A DNA stretch of 64,000 nt from Leptolyngbyaceae cyanobacterium C42_A2020_001 (GTDB taxonomy: Bacteria > Cyanobacteriota > Cyanobacteriia > Leptolyngbyales > Leptolyngbyaceae). The notes below the pieces were generated by a model that was not told where the DNA came from, made no database searches, and saw only the letters and a program-made list of their open reading frames with translations. Shown piece after piece: positions 52,293-61,516 of this stretch. A program made the position numbers and the translations under genes. The DNA lies in assembly GCA_015272515.1 (NCBI GenBank), contig JACYLN010000002.1, forward strand, positions 1 through 64,000, in the 5' to 3' direction. Numbering within the stretch: the stretch's first letter is position 1; each line of letters opens with the position of its first letter.

Positions 52293-54113
52293 CTACGATT
52301 GAGATGGAATTTGCAGATATTTCTGCCAAAAAGGAACGGAAACTAATTCCTGAGCTGATTGCTTCCAGGAATGATTAATTGCTGACCAACGAGGACGGCT
52401 AGTCAACACGAGTTTAAACCAATCAAACAAAATCTTTAATCCAGTTTTTCGATTCATTTCATATCGGTACAGGCAAGCTGCTTTCTCTTTGAAAATCAAG
52501 ACTTCCTTTCTGGCAAGTGCTCGCGATCGCTGCCCTGGATAACCCGGCCCGTACCAGATAAATGTAGGCTGTTTGCTAATTAAGAAATCTGGCAATAAAT
52601 GACCATTGAGTGTTAGTAGACTCATGAGCTTTCTGAATACTCCGGCTTCCGAAATTTCAGGTTTCTCTTGAGGGATAAAGCTAGAATCAACACTCTGATT
52701 CTGGTGAACTCTGCTGAGTTTCACAATGTCAGAATGATAGGTTTCAGGATCATGATTTTTAATGAACTCTGGACCTTGAATGTAGTCCTCAAATGCTTTA
52801 ATCAGCATTCCAGCAGAGTTGTAATCAAAGAAGAGTAAGGTATAGATCAACCGAACTGTAATGTCTTTCACGGCTTTGATATAACTCAAAGATCCATGAA
52901 TTGCATGGGTGATCAAAACATTGCGGAAATAATAGTAACTATCCCAAACTGGAAATTTGGCGTAGAACGGCTCATGCCACACGGCGATCGCCGGAAACGC
53001 CACAATTTTTTCCTTTAATTGGCGACTGATGCGTAACCCAAATTCAATATCATCGCCTTTGATGAAAAAAGGAAGCGGTAAGCCGCTCGCTTCTACAAAT
53101 GCTCTGGGAAAGGCAAAGAACCAAAATGCCCCATAATCTACAGGTTCTTCAACTAGCAGAGAGTTGAGAGAAGTGGATTCTCGTAAGTCCAGATCGGTTT
53201 TGAGGGGAGCAATTTCAAATGGTTCAAATCCGTCTCGGAACTGACTTTTAGCATAATGAGCACCGGCTTCAAACAACAAATACTTTTTGTGTAGATCCAG
53301 CATTCCGCCTGCGATCGCCACCTCAGACTTGGCATATTCATACAGTGAAAACAATTTGTAGATTACTTCACTGTCCAATGCCACATCATCATCCATAAAT
53401 AGAAAATGCGTGTAGGATTCATCTTGCAATGCTTCTACTAATCCGCGCGTAAATCCACCGCTACCTCCCACATTTCGGTTGGGAATTAGTTGAACTCGCG
53501 CATCTACAAACGTGGTTTCCTTCAACGTTCGACCATTATCTACCACAAAAATTTTGAGCGATTTATCTCGCAACAACGGATCTTCTAAGATCGTATTAAC
53601 TGTGTTCTGGATATAATTCTCTTTCTTGTAGGTGCAACTAATAATGCCCAAGCGCACCGATTGATTGGCAGGTTGATCGGTGACAATTAACCCTTCTTTA
53701 AATACGCCGCGATCGCTCAAACATTCTAGTTCAAAATAAATGCGTCCCGGTTGCGGATCTTGAGCAAATCCAGGGATTTTAATCTGCACCGGATTTGATA
53801 ACTGACAATCTGCATGAACCTGGCGATAAATAGCTTTGCGATCGCTGTTTTCTTCAGTTTCTCGGTAAATCGAAATCGCAAAATCACCTTCCAAATGTAG
53901 CCAGTAGTATACCGATAAAAGGTTGGTATACCGAGCATAAAACACCTCATAAAGCGAGTTGAAGTAAGTATTAGAAGATAAACTTTCCCCACGGTTTAGT
54001 GTGAGTGTTCGCTCAGTTGGATCATACTGACAGATTGAGTCTTCACTGGGCTGAATATAAAGAGCAGCCGTCTCTTCTGAGTGTTGTAATCGAACTCTAC
54101 TGATGATAGTCAT
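52293..54113 (-). CDS. GlfT2-like galactofuranosyltransferase
   Basis: A 606-residue GT2-family transferase resembling the mycobacterial polymerising galactofuranosyltransferase GlfT2. The N-terminal beta-rich domain (about residues 1-150) precedes a GT-A core: VVDNGRTLKE, NVGGSGGFTRGLVEAL, the metal triad FMDDDVALD, the acidic pair in FIKGDDIEFGLR and the His in VWHEPFYAKF, in the same order as in GlfT2. A helical C-terminal part follows (about 400-606). ATG at 54113 is chosen over a TTG at 54143. The UDP-galactopyranose mutase gene lies directly upstream, 41 bases away, which supports a UDP-Galf donor. Confidence 0.82.
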   Translation of the reverse strand: MTIISRVRLQHSEETAALYIQPSEDSICQYDPTERTLTLNRGESLSSNTYFNSLYEVFYARYTNLLSVYYWLHLEGDFAISIYRETEENSDRKAIYRQVHADCQLSNPVQIKIPGFAQDPQPGRIYFELECLSDRGVFKEGLIVTDQPANQSVRLGIISCTYKKENYIQNTVNTILEDPLLRDKSLKIFVVDNGRTLKETTFVDARVQLIPNRNVGGSGGFTRGLVEALQDESYTHFLFMDDDVALDSEVIYKLFSLYEYAKSEVAIAGGMLDLHKKYLLFEAGAHYAKSQFRDGFEPFEIAPLKTDLDLRESTSLNSLLVEEPVDYGAFWFFAFPRAFVEASGLPLPFFIKGDDIEFGLRISRQLKEKIVAFPAIAVWHEPFYAKFPVWDSYYYFRNVLITHAIHGSLSYIKAVKDITVRLIYTLLFFDYNSAGMLIKAFEDYIQGPEFIKNHDPETYHSDIVKLSRVHQNQSVDSSFIPQEKPEISEAGVFRKLMSLLTLNGHLLPDFLISKQPTFIWYGPGYPGQRSRALARKEVLIFKEKAACLYRYEMNRKTGLKILFDWFKLVLTSRPRWSAINHSWKQSAQELVSVPFWQKYLQIPSQS

Positions 54114-54154
54114 AGCAGTCTCACCCCATCTTCTTAAGCTCAAATTTTTCTTGA

Positions 54155-55303
54155 TTAATTGCTTTCAGCGGTCACCAATTGACGGTCTGGTGCAAATCGA
54201 GCAGCTTGTGCTTCTTGTTCTTGCAACGCGTTAAATACCGTTAAAGCCTGAGCTACCACTTGATCCATGTTGTAGTACTTATAAGTAGCTAGACGACCGA
54301 CGAAATGTACATTGGGCAAAGCATCGGCTAAAGCTTTGTATTGTTTATAAAGTTCTGCATTTTCTGGGCGCGGTACTGGATAGTAAGGGTCACCCTCCGC
54401 CTGGGGATATTCGTACACCACGCTGGTTTTCGGATGTTCTTGCCCAGTGAGGTATTTGAACTCGGTGATGCGTGTATAAAGATGTTCGTTGGGATAATTC
54501 ACCACGGGTGCGGATTGATGCACAGGCTTATTCAGCGTCTCATGCTTAAACTCCAGCGATCGGTAGGGCAATTTGCCGTAGCAATAATTGAAAAACAAAT
54601 CAATCGGTCCGGTATAAATCATTTCGTTGTACGGAATCAGATTAATCACATCCCGATAATCAGTGTTGAGCATGATTTTGATGTTGGGGTGGGATAACAT
54701 CCGCTCAAACATTCGCGTGTAGCCGTGCAGCGGCATCGCCTGATAGGTATCTGTAAAGTAGCGATCGTCCCGGTTAGTTCGAGTGGGCACACGGGCCGTG
54801 ACCGATCGGTCTAGTTCTGAAGGGTCCATGCCCCACTGCTTGCGGGTGTAATTGCGAAAGAATTTTTCATACAGTTCGCGCCCAACTTTACTTACCACCA
54901 CATCTTCGGAGGTACGGATTTGCTCTTTGGGTTCGGCAACGCTGGCAAAAAATTGATCGACTTCAAAGGCGGTTAGGTTGAGGCTGTAGAGTTTATTGAT
55001 CGTGTCGAGGTTGATGGGAATTGGCACCAGTTGTCCATCCACACTGGCTAACACACGATGCTCGTAAGGTCGCCACTCTGTAAACTGAGACAAATATTCA
55101 AACACAGGGCGAGAGTTAGTATGAAAAATATGGGGACCATATTTATGCACCAAAATTCCTTCTTCGTTGTAGTGATCATAGGCATTGCCGCCGATGTGGT
55201 TGCGAATGTCCACAATCAACACTTTTTTTCCTGCCTGGCTGGCAAGCCGCTCAGCCAGAACACTTCCGGCAAATCCTGCACCAACAATCAGGTAGTCAAA
55301 CAT
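54155..55303 (-). CDS. glf: UDP-galactopyranose mutase
   Basis: A 382-residue flavoenzyme that converts UDP-galactopyranose to UDP-galactofuranose. The Rossmann FAD motif VGAGFAGSVLAERL, the IGGNAYD segment, HIFHTNSRPVFEYL, and the substrate-binding stretch LVPIPINLDTINKLY are family hallmarks; IYTGPIDLFFNYCYG and VGRLATYKYYNMDQ complete the active site. Length is normal. ATG with AAGGAA eight bases upstream. It sits between a GT2 gene and the GlfT2-like gene, forming a galactofuranose block. The last residues are variable. Confidence 0.96.
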   Translation of the reverse strand: MFDYLIVGAGFAGSVLAERLASQAGKKVLIVDIRNHIGGNAYDHYNEEGILVHKYGPHIFHTNSRPVFEYLSQFTEWRPYEHRVLASVDGQLVPIPINLDTINKLYSLNLTAFEVDQFFASVAEPKEQIRTSEDVVVSKVGRELYEKFFRNYTRKQWGMDPSELDRSVTARVPTRTNRDDRYFTDTYQAMPLHGYTRMFERMLSHPNIKIMLNTDYRDVINLIPYNEMIYTGPIDLFFNYCYGKLPYRSLEFKHETLNKPVHQSAPVVNYPNEHLYTRITEFKYLTGQEHPKTSVVYEYPQAEGDPYYPVPRPENAELYKQYKALADALPNVHFVGRLATYKYYNMDQVVAQALTVFNALQEQEAQAARFAPDRQLVTAESN

Positions 55304-55360
55304 GGGGACATTCCTTTGTTTCTACGGGTGAACAGTTTGGAGAAAGGGAACTTTAAGAAG

Positions 55361-56395
55361 TTATGGTTGGAGCGCGGTTGAGGGTTTGAACCAGGTAGAC
55401 AGCAGTTTGCTGCCCCGCTGGAAAGAAGCCCTCGTCGCAAAGTGAACCATCTTGGTAAGCGTTTTGGGAGAATGGCTGCACTTCAACGCTTCTCGAAATT
55501 GGGCGATCGCAGCAGTGGGATTGCGCCGAATCAACTGCCAGCAAGCTGTTTCAAACGCATACATGGCATAAAATTCGTTTGCCTGATGGGTTAGATCTGC
55601 ACGAATCGATGCCGGTAAATAAGCTTCCGAAATTTTAATAGCGCGACGGGTGTTGGCAATATTGGCAGCAGTACGCACCAGACTGGAGGTATGAGACGAT
55701 GAATGGGTGCGATAGCAGGCTAAGGGCTGCGGTTCGTACCAGACTGGATAGTAACTCGCCACCCGTTTCCACATTTCCCAATCGCCCGCATGAAACAAAT
55801 CGGGATGGAACCCACCGATCGCTTCGTAGACGCTACGCCGAACCGCGATTGAGGGCGTTTGAATCATACACACCACACCCAACCGTTGCAGCAAATGGGG
55901 CATAATTCCGGCTTCTGGTTGTTCCAGAGTGTAGATAAACCGCTGGCGATCGACCTCATCAATGTAAATGGGGCGGCAAAAGGCAGCGCCAATGTCCGGT
56001 GCTGTTTGAAATGCCTGTTCCATCGCGCTATAAAATCCCGGCAACACTTTGTCGTCACCGTGCAAAATGTGGAGCAAATGCCCAGTGCTGCGCTGAATGC
56101 AGGTATTGAAATTGTGAATGGCTCCACCGTTTTGGGGTTGGCGGTAGAAACTAACTCGCCCCTGCCCTACAGTTTGCACCACTGCCTCCGGGTCATCCTG
56201 AGTGGAGCAATCATCTACCACTTCAATCTGCATCACATCCGGGTCGGGAGCCTGGGACAGCACGCTTTCCAGCGTTTGCTTCAAGTACTCAGCGCAGTTA
56301 TAGGTTGGGATCATCACCGACCAGCGGGGACGGTGAACCCCTTTAGGAACGGGAGCAATAGACGGAAATTGGGGAGGTGCATTCATGGTAGACAT
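55361..56395 (-). CDS. GT2-family glycosyltransferase
   Basis: A 344-residue GT-A enzyme with MIPTYNCAEYLKQTLESVL at the start, EVVDDCSTQDDP for the donor and ILHGDDKVLPGF for metal binding. No membrane spans are seen. The C-terminal part is helical. Several starts are possible within four codons; ATG at 56395 is used. It follows the ABC exporter gene and precedes glf on the same strand. Confidence 0.9.
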   Translation of the reverse strand: MSTMNAPPQFPSIAPVPKGVHRPRWSVMIPTYNCAEYLKQTLESVLSQAPDPDVMQIEVVDDCSTQDDPEAVVQTVGQGRVSFYRQPQNGGAIHNFNTCIQRSTGHLLHILHGDDKVLPGFYSAMEQAFQTAPDIGAAFCRPIYIDEVDRQRFIYTLEQPEAGIMPHLLQRLGVVCMIQTPSIAVRRSVYEAIGGFHPDLFHAGDWEMWKRVASYYPVWYEPQPLACYRTHSSSHTSSLVRTAANIANTRRAIKISEAYLPASIRADLTHQANEFYAMYAFETACWQLIRRNPTAAIAQFREALKCSHSPKTLTKMVHFATRASFQRGSKLLSTWFKPSTALQP

Positions 56396-56431
56396 CAACG
56401 ATTACTCAATTGGTTCAAATTGTGAAATGGG

Positions 56432-58279
56432 TTAGCTAACATTACTGAGTTCGTGCTGCATTCGGTGATAATTCCAGAGTTTGCCGCGCTGTTTGAGCAA
56501 GTCTTGATAAGTACCCTGCTCCACAATCCGCCCCTGCTCCAGTACCACTACTTGGTCAGCCCGGACAATGGTGGAAAGACGATGGGCGATCGCAATTACG
56601 GTGCGCCCACGGGAAAGCCGTTCAATTGACTCTTGAATCAACCGTTCCGAGACAGAATCAAGCGCACTGGTGGCTTCATCCAAAATCAAAATATCGGGAT
56701 CACGCAGGAGGGCGCGGGCGATCGCGATCCGCTGTCGCTGCCCACCCGAAAGCCGAATCCCACGATCGCCTAAGCGAGTTTCAAAACCTTCTGGGAGTGT
56801 TTGAATAAATTCCAATGCATTGGCTGCTTTAGCGGCATGATAAATCGCAGCAGCATCAATCTGGTCGCTACCGTAGGCAATATTTTGAGCCACCGTAGCA
56901 TTAAAGATGAACGTATCCTGGCTGACTACTGCCATTTTGCGGCGCACCGAATGAATATCAAATCTGGACAAATTCACGCCATCCAGTTGAACCTGACCAT
57001 GCAGTGGATCGTAAAAGCGGGGAATCAAATCTACGAGAGTGGTTTTGCCTGCCCCAGACGCTCCCACCAGCGCCGTCATTTTTCCCTGCTCAATCGTTAG
57101 GTTGATATCGTGCAGCACAGGATTGTCTGGCTCGTAGCCAAAGTCTACCGAGACAAACGCGATCGCATCTTTCAAGCCTGCAAATTGAAGCGTGCCGTTG
57201 GGTAGGTAAGGCTTATTGTCCGTTCGCAGCAGTTCTTTAATGTTCTCGATTGAGCCTTGAAAGCCACTCAAGGCAACGCGACAACCATTAATCTCATGAA
57301 TTGCGGGAACCAAGCGAAACAGGATAAACAGAAAGGTCAGCAGAGAGGCAGCTTGTAACGCACCATTGGTGACAAATACAGCAAATCCCAACACGATGAT
57401 CCCAATCAAAATCGTGGTTGCCAGACCTTCCGCCAGAGGACGCACGATCGCAAAACTGCGGGTGGCTTTGGTGGATGCGGCAACAATGCCAGAACTAGCC
57501 GCATAAAATCGTTGGCGTTCGTATGCTTGAGCACCAAAAGCCTGCACAGTACGGATACCATTGATCAACTCAATTGCAGTAGAAACAAAACGTCCACTGG
57601 CTTCAGAGACTGCAAAACTAGACTCCCGCACCCACTTATTGATGGTATTTAAACTCACTGCCAGTAAACTAAATAACGCGATCGCCAGCAAGGAAAGTTG
57701 CCAGGAAATTTGGAACAGCAAAATGGTATAGATGGCGATTGTCAATCCTTTAATAATCAAAAACGACCCCATACCAAATGCTTGTTGCAATCGCCCAATC
57801 TCACTCGTAATCGTATTGATTAATTCGCCAGAGTGAGTTTTAGTGAAGTAACTCAGGTTTAGCGCTTGAAGTTGCTCAAAGATACGCTTCCGTAAGCGAT
57901 CGACAAAATAGAGCTGAGTCAGATCAATGTAAATATGGGTCAGATAATTGAACAACGCCCGCAGCCAAGTTGCCACCAAAATTAAGCCAGAAGCACGCAG
58001 CAAGCGATTTAAGGATGGCTCCTGAATCCCTAAAACCCAGTAATCAAACCAATCTACTCCGGTTTGAAACGGTTCTGCCTCTGGACCAACTAAATTTTGC
58101 AGAAATGCCATCAAAAAACCCAAGCCAAATCCTTCCAGGACAGCGGCTAGCAGGGAAAACAGTAGCGCCAGTAACACAATCCCCGGAAAGTATTGAAATT
58201 CTCGCAGTAACAGTGAATTCTCTCGCCAAAAACGAGTCGTTTTTAGATGGTGACGAAGGAACTTGAAAGTTTGAGGCAT
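56432..58279 (-). CDS. ABC exporter, HepA/MsbA-like
   Basis: A 615-residue half-transporter with N-terminal membrane domain (about residues 25-340, six spans) and ABC domain (about 365-605): GASGAGKTT, LSGGQRQRIAIARAL, ILILDEATSALD and the switch His in AIAHRLST. It belongs to the MsbA/HepA-like exporters; in Anabaena HepA is needed for the heterocyst envelope polysaccharide and lies beside hepC. Here the HepC-like gene lies directly upstream, 21 bases away. It likely translocates a lipid-linked glycan. Family members are numerous, so orthology is not proven. Confidence 0.9.
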   Translation of the reverse strand: MPQTFKFLRHHLKTTRFWRENSLLLREFQYFPGIVLLALLFSLLAAVLEGFGLGFLMAFLQNLVGPEAEPFQTGVDWFDYWVLGIQEPSLNRLLRASGLILVATWLRALFNYLTHIYIDLTQLYFVDRLRKRIFEQLQALNLSYFTKTHSGELINTITSEIGRLQQAFGMGSFLIIKGLTIAIYTILLFQISWQLSLLAIALFSLLAVSLNTINKWVRESSFAVSEASGRFVSTAIELINGIRTVQAFGAQAYERQRFYAASSGIVAASTKATRSFAIVRPLAEGLATTILIGIIVLGFAVFVTNGALQAASLLTFLFILFRLVPAIHEINGCRVALSGFQGSIENIKELLRTDNKPYLPNGTLQFAGLKDAIAFVSVDFGYEPDNPVLHDINLTIEQGKMTALVGASGAGKTTLVDLIPRFYDPLHGQVQLDGVNLSRFDIHSVRRKMAVVSQDTFIFNATVAQNIAYGSDQIDAAAIYHAAKAANALEFIQTLPEGFETRLGDRGIRLSGGQRQRIAIARALLRDPDILILDEATSALDSVSERLIQESIERLSRGRTVIAIAHRLSTIVRADQVVVLEQGRIVEQGTYQDLLKQRGKLWNYHRMQHELSNVS

Positions 58280-58300
58280 GGGTTATCAAAAAGTCGTGAA

Positions 58301-59215
58301 CTAGTACGCACCGAATCCGGAAAGCACTTTGGGAATAGTAAGCAACAGAATTTTTAAGTCTTGGAGTGGTGACCAGTTGCGTAAGTAGTCCAAGTCACAC
58401 CGGTTGACCGCATCAATGTCGCGCAGGTGAGATCGCATTTCAACCTGCCACATTCCAGTCATTCCTGGCAGGGCATTGAGACGATGCTGCATGGTGGGAT
58501 GTACTCGCACTGCATCGTAGATTGCCCAGGGACGCGGACCCACCAGGCTCATATCACCACGCAGGACGTTGAATAACTGGGGCAATTCATCCAGGCTATA
58601 TTTTCGCAGCCAGCAACCAATGGGAGTAAGGCGGGGATCATGCTCCAATTTGTGCAATCCGGGCTGATTTTGCATCACCTGATGATGTAACCGCTCTGCA
58701 CCATCAATCATGGTGCGAAATTTGAGAATCTGAAATAGCTTACCCCGCTTGCCGATCCGCCATTGGCGAAAGAAAACCGGACCGGGCGAAGTCGTGACAA
58801 TTAGCAGTGCCAATCCTGCCAGAATAGGGCTGAGCAACAGCAATAATAACGCCGATGCCACGCGATCAAATAAACACTTTAGTCGCCAGGTGAGTTTGGC
58901 ACGTTTGTGAGGTAATTCTGAAGTGCCAGGCAGTCGCAAAAATGCTGTTTTTCCTGCCTGCTGACAGGCGTTTGCCCATAGCATGAGAGATGGTTCGCCC
59001 AACGCCGGATCAAGCTTGACAAAGGTGATGGGCGATCGCTGAAGACACGCCGCCATACGTTGGGGATTTTGCAGCGATCCAAGATGTTGGTTGAGTTGGC
59101 TAACTTTGCTCACCACCAGCATATTCTGCCGCCAGGCAAGCACACACCGGAGTGTTTCTAAGTTGGGTTGTACGGGTAACAACCGTTGGTTAGGTTCAAT
59201 GGAAATCATACGCAT
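58301..59215 (-). CDS. HepC-like initiating sugar transferase
   Basis: A 304-residue bacterial sugar transferase of the WcaJ/HepC group that links the first sugar-phosphate to undecaprenyl phosphate. The reentrant membrane helix (VASALLLLLLSPILAGLALL) is followed by GPVFFRQWRIGKRGKLFQIL, the KFRTM motif, DELPQLFNVLRGDMSLVGPR and LPGMTGMWQVEMRS. It lacks the multi-span N-terminal part of WcaJ and instead has a soluble N-terminal region of about 110 residues, as in HepC. ATG at 59215 is assumed among several choices within a few codons. Confidence 0.9.
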   Translation of the reverse strand: MRMISIEPNQRLLPVQPNLETLRCVLAWRQNMLVVSKVSQLNQHLGSLQNPQRMAACLQRSPITFVKLDPALGEPSLMLWANACQQAGKTAFLRLPGTSELPHKRAKLTWRLKCLFDRVASALLLLLLSPILAGLALLIVTTSPGPVFFRQWRIGKRGKLFQILKFRTMIDGAERLHHQVMQNQPGLHKLEHDPRLTPIGCWLRKYSLDELPQLFNVLRGDMSLVGPRPWAIYDAVRVHPTMQHRLNALPGMTGMWQVEMRSHLRDIDAVNRCDLDYLRNWSPLQDLKILLLTIPKVLSGFGAY

Positions 59216-59296
59216 ACTCGATTGCAAAACCGAAATGACGAAACTGCGATCGCAGTTTCAGGAACAATCACGAACCGAAAGAAAATGTGGAAGAAA

Positions 59297-61465
59297 TTAG
59301 GGAACGGCTAACTTGTTGCTGCGTTTTTCGTAGGAGGAATACGAAATAACCGAATCACTGGAGCCATTGGCAATTACGCCAATCACGTTCAACTTGCTCA
59401 AGGTTGTGGTTGCCTGAGTTAACTCTGTCCGAGTCACCCGCCCAATACGCCCAACCAACAACACTCCGCCACAAAACGAAGCAGTCAAAATGGTGTCAAC
59501 AATGCCAAGCACTGGCGGCGCATCCAGTAGAACGAGATCGTAGGTTTGTTCAAACGCAGTCATCAGTTCTCCCATGCGGCGAGAACTTAATAGCTTTGCG
59601 GGATCGGTAGGAGTAGGACCTGCCGTCAAAATGGAAATATTGTTGTAAGTCGCAGAAAGGGGAATATCATCCGCGTCTTCAATGGGCGTATCACTGGCTA
59701 ACAGGGTAGACAATCCCCGCTCGTTAGGCAAATTTAGTTGACGATGCAAATTGGGGCGGCGCAAATCGGCATCAATCAGCAACACCCGCTGGTGTAAGCG
59801 GGCAGCACTCATTGCCAAACCTACTGCCAGGGTTGATTTTCCCTCTCCTGCCAGGGCAGAAGTCAGCACTAGCGATCGCAACGGAAAATCTGGATTCAGC
59901 AGTTGCAGGTTTTTGTAAATCAGATCCATTGCTTCCCGGAAAGGTTGCCACTGAACCACCTGAGCGGTTTCTGGCAACCGCGGTTGGGCTTTGTTCATGG
60001 CAATTTCGGGAACCGCAGGAGTCATCCCCAGCAGCGGTAACGACACTTGTTTTTTCAATTCATCGGATGAGTGAACCGCATCATCAAAGGCTTCCCGCGC
60101 AAACGCGGCGAAACAGCCCAGCACCAACCCCCCGAATACTCCCAATAACAAATTTTTCTTCCAGCTAGGACTCACCTGAGCACCTAACTTTGGCTCTTCA
60201 ACGACTTGCCAATCAAACCCGCCACGGGCGGTTTCCAGAGCTAATTCCTGCCGAGCCTTGAGCAGTTGCTGGAGTGTTTCTCGATCAACTTGCACTTTAG
60301 GCTGTAGGCGACCGTATTCCGCCAGCAAGCGAGGAAAGCGCCGTTGTTCCGCACTCAAAGCTTGTTCCGATCGCTGCAAACTTTGCTGACGTGCCTGGAG
60401 GGCTTGCAGAGCCACTCGCGCTTCTACCAATTGAGTCGTTAATGCTTGATCGGTGTCGCCCAATTGCCCTTCTTTTTGCAAGCGCCCAGTCGCCAGTTGG
60501 GGCGACACACTGCCTAAAACTCGCTCGGCTTCCTGCTTTAGCATTGCCCGCTGGTCGTTTAGCCGTTCGATGATTTTTTTAACAACGGGTGACTCGTCGG
60601 TATAACGGGTGCGGGTTTGGGTTAGAAATAACTCTGTTTTTTGGATTTCGTTGAGCAGGGTTTGATACCGCGCCGATTGACTCAAGCGATTGGTTGTTAT
60701 AGCGTTGGCAGGCGATCGCGCCAGTTGTTGCTGCAATTCTGCATAACGAGCCGCCGCCTCCCGAATTTGAGCATCATTTTTGCGCTGTTCATCCCGTACC
60801 AGACTCAACGCATCAATCAACGCTTTTGCCTGGAGTTCCGGGTCAACCAGGTTCTGCGATTTACGGAAGCGCTCTAAATTGGACTCCGATTGAGCAACCT
60901 GCTTTTGCACCTGGGGTAGTTGCTCATCCACAAAGGCTAACCCCTTGCTCAAGCGTTGCTTTTGTTGCTCACGGTTGTAGTCCTGGTAGACCTTCTGAAT
61001 TGCCTGAAGCACCCGTTGTGTTTTTTCGCTATCGTCACTCCGATAAACGACCTGAAACACCTTTGTCTTCACTTTGGCATCTTCCACCTGGAGCAATAGC
61101 AGATTCTTTTGCACCTCCGCCACTTCCAGGTCAGGATACTCATTTTTCAAGGAGTTGAGTGCTTTCTCTAGCAACTGCGAACTCCGCATCAGTGTTAACT
61201 GCGTAGAATAATCGACTTCCACGTTAGAATCGGCAAACGATAAATCGTTCTGGGTCTGCCCCCGCTTGCCTTGATAGTTTGGCTCTACAAGAAGCTGCAT
61301 ATAGCTCTGGTAGGCGGGCTTCATCAGCAATGTGGCAACCGCCGCCGCCGACACAACGCTAACAAACGTTCCTATTAACCAGTTTCTTCGCCGCAGCAGA
61401 ACGGAAAATAGTTGCCCGTAACCGGGTTCTGTTTCAATTGTTTGAGGCTGGTAACCTACACCCAT
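59297..61465 (-). CDS. Wzc-like polysaccharide co-polymerase / tyrosine autokinase
   Basis: A 722-residue membrane protein that controls polymer length and export. The Wzz domain (about residues 10-460) starts with a membrane span (LIGTFVSVVSAAAVATLLM), has a long periplasmic coiled coil with many Gln, and ends with a second span (LLLGVFGGLVLGCFAAFA). The cytoplasmic BY-kinase (about 515-710) has Walker A AGEGKSTLA, Walker A' LLIDADLRRP and Walker B VLLDAPPVL. The C-terminal tail has only two tyrosines (ISYSSYEKR) rather than the usual cluster, so autophosphorylation may be limited. ATG with GAGG seven bases upstream. Confidence 0.93.
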   Translation of the reverse strand: MGVGYQPQTIETEPGYGQLFSVLLRRRNWLIGTFVSVVSAAAVATLLMKPAYQSYMQLLVEPNYQGKRGQTQNDLSFADSNVEVDYSTQLTLMRSSQLLEKALNSLKNEYPDLEVAEVQKNLLLLQVEDAKVKTKVFQVVYRSDDSEKTQRVLQAIQKVYQDYNREQQKQRLSKGLAFVDEQLPQVQKQVAQSESNLERFRKSQNLVDPELQAKALIDALSLVRDEQRKNDAQIREAAARYAELQQQLARSPANAITTNRLSQSARYQTLLNEIQKTELFLTQTRTRYTDESPVVKKIIERLNDQRAMLKQEAERVLGSVSPQLATGRLQKEGQLGDTDQALTTQLVEARVALQALQARQQSLQRSEQALSAEQRRFPRLLAEYGRLQPKVQVDRETLQQLLKARQELALETARGGFDWQVVEEPKLGAQVSPSWKKNLLLGVFGGLVLGCFAAFAREAFDDAVHSSDELKKQVSLPLLGMTPAVPEIAMNKAQPRLPETAQVVQWQPFREAMDLIYKNLQLLNPDFPLRSLVLTSALAGEGKSTLAVGLAMSAARLHQRVLLIDADLRRPNLHRQLNLPNERGLSTLLASDTPIEDADDIPLSATYNNISILTAGPTPTDPAKLLSSRRMGELMTAFEQTYDLVLLDAPPVLGIVDTILTASFCGGVLLVGRIGRVTRTELTQATTTLSKLNVIGVIANGSSDSVISYSSYEKRSNKLAVP

Positions 61466-61516
61466 TCCGTATCCTCCGAGGCTCTAGAACTGATGCACAA
61501 AGCTGAATGTTCAACC

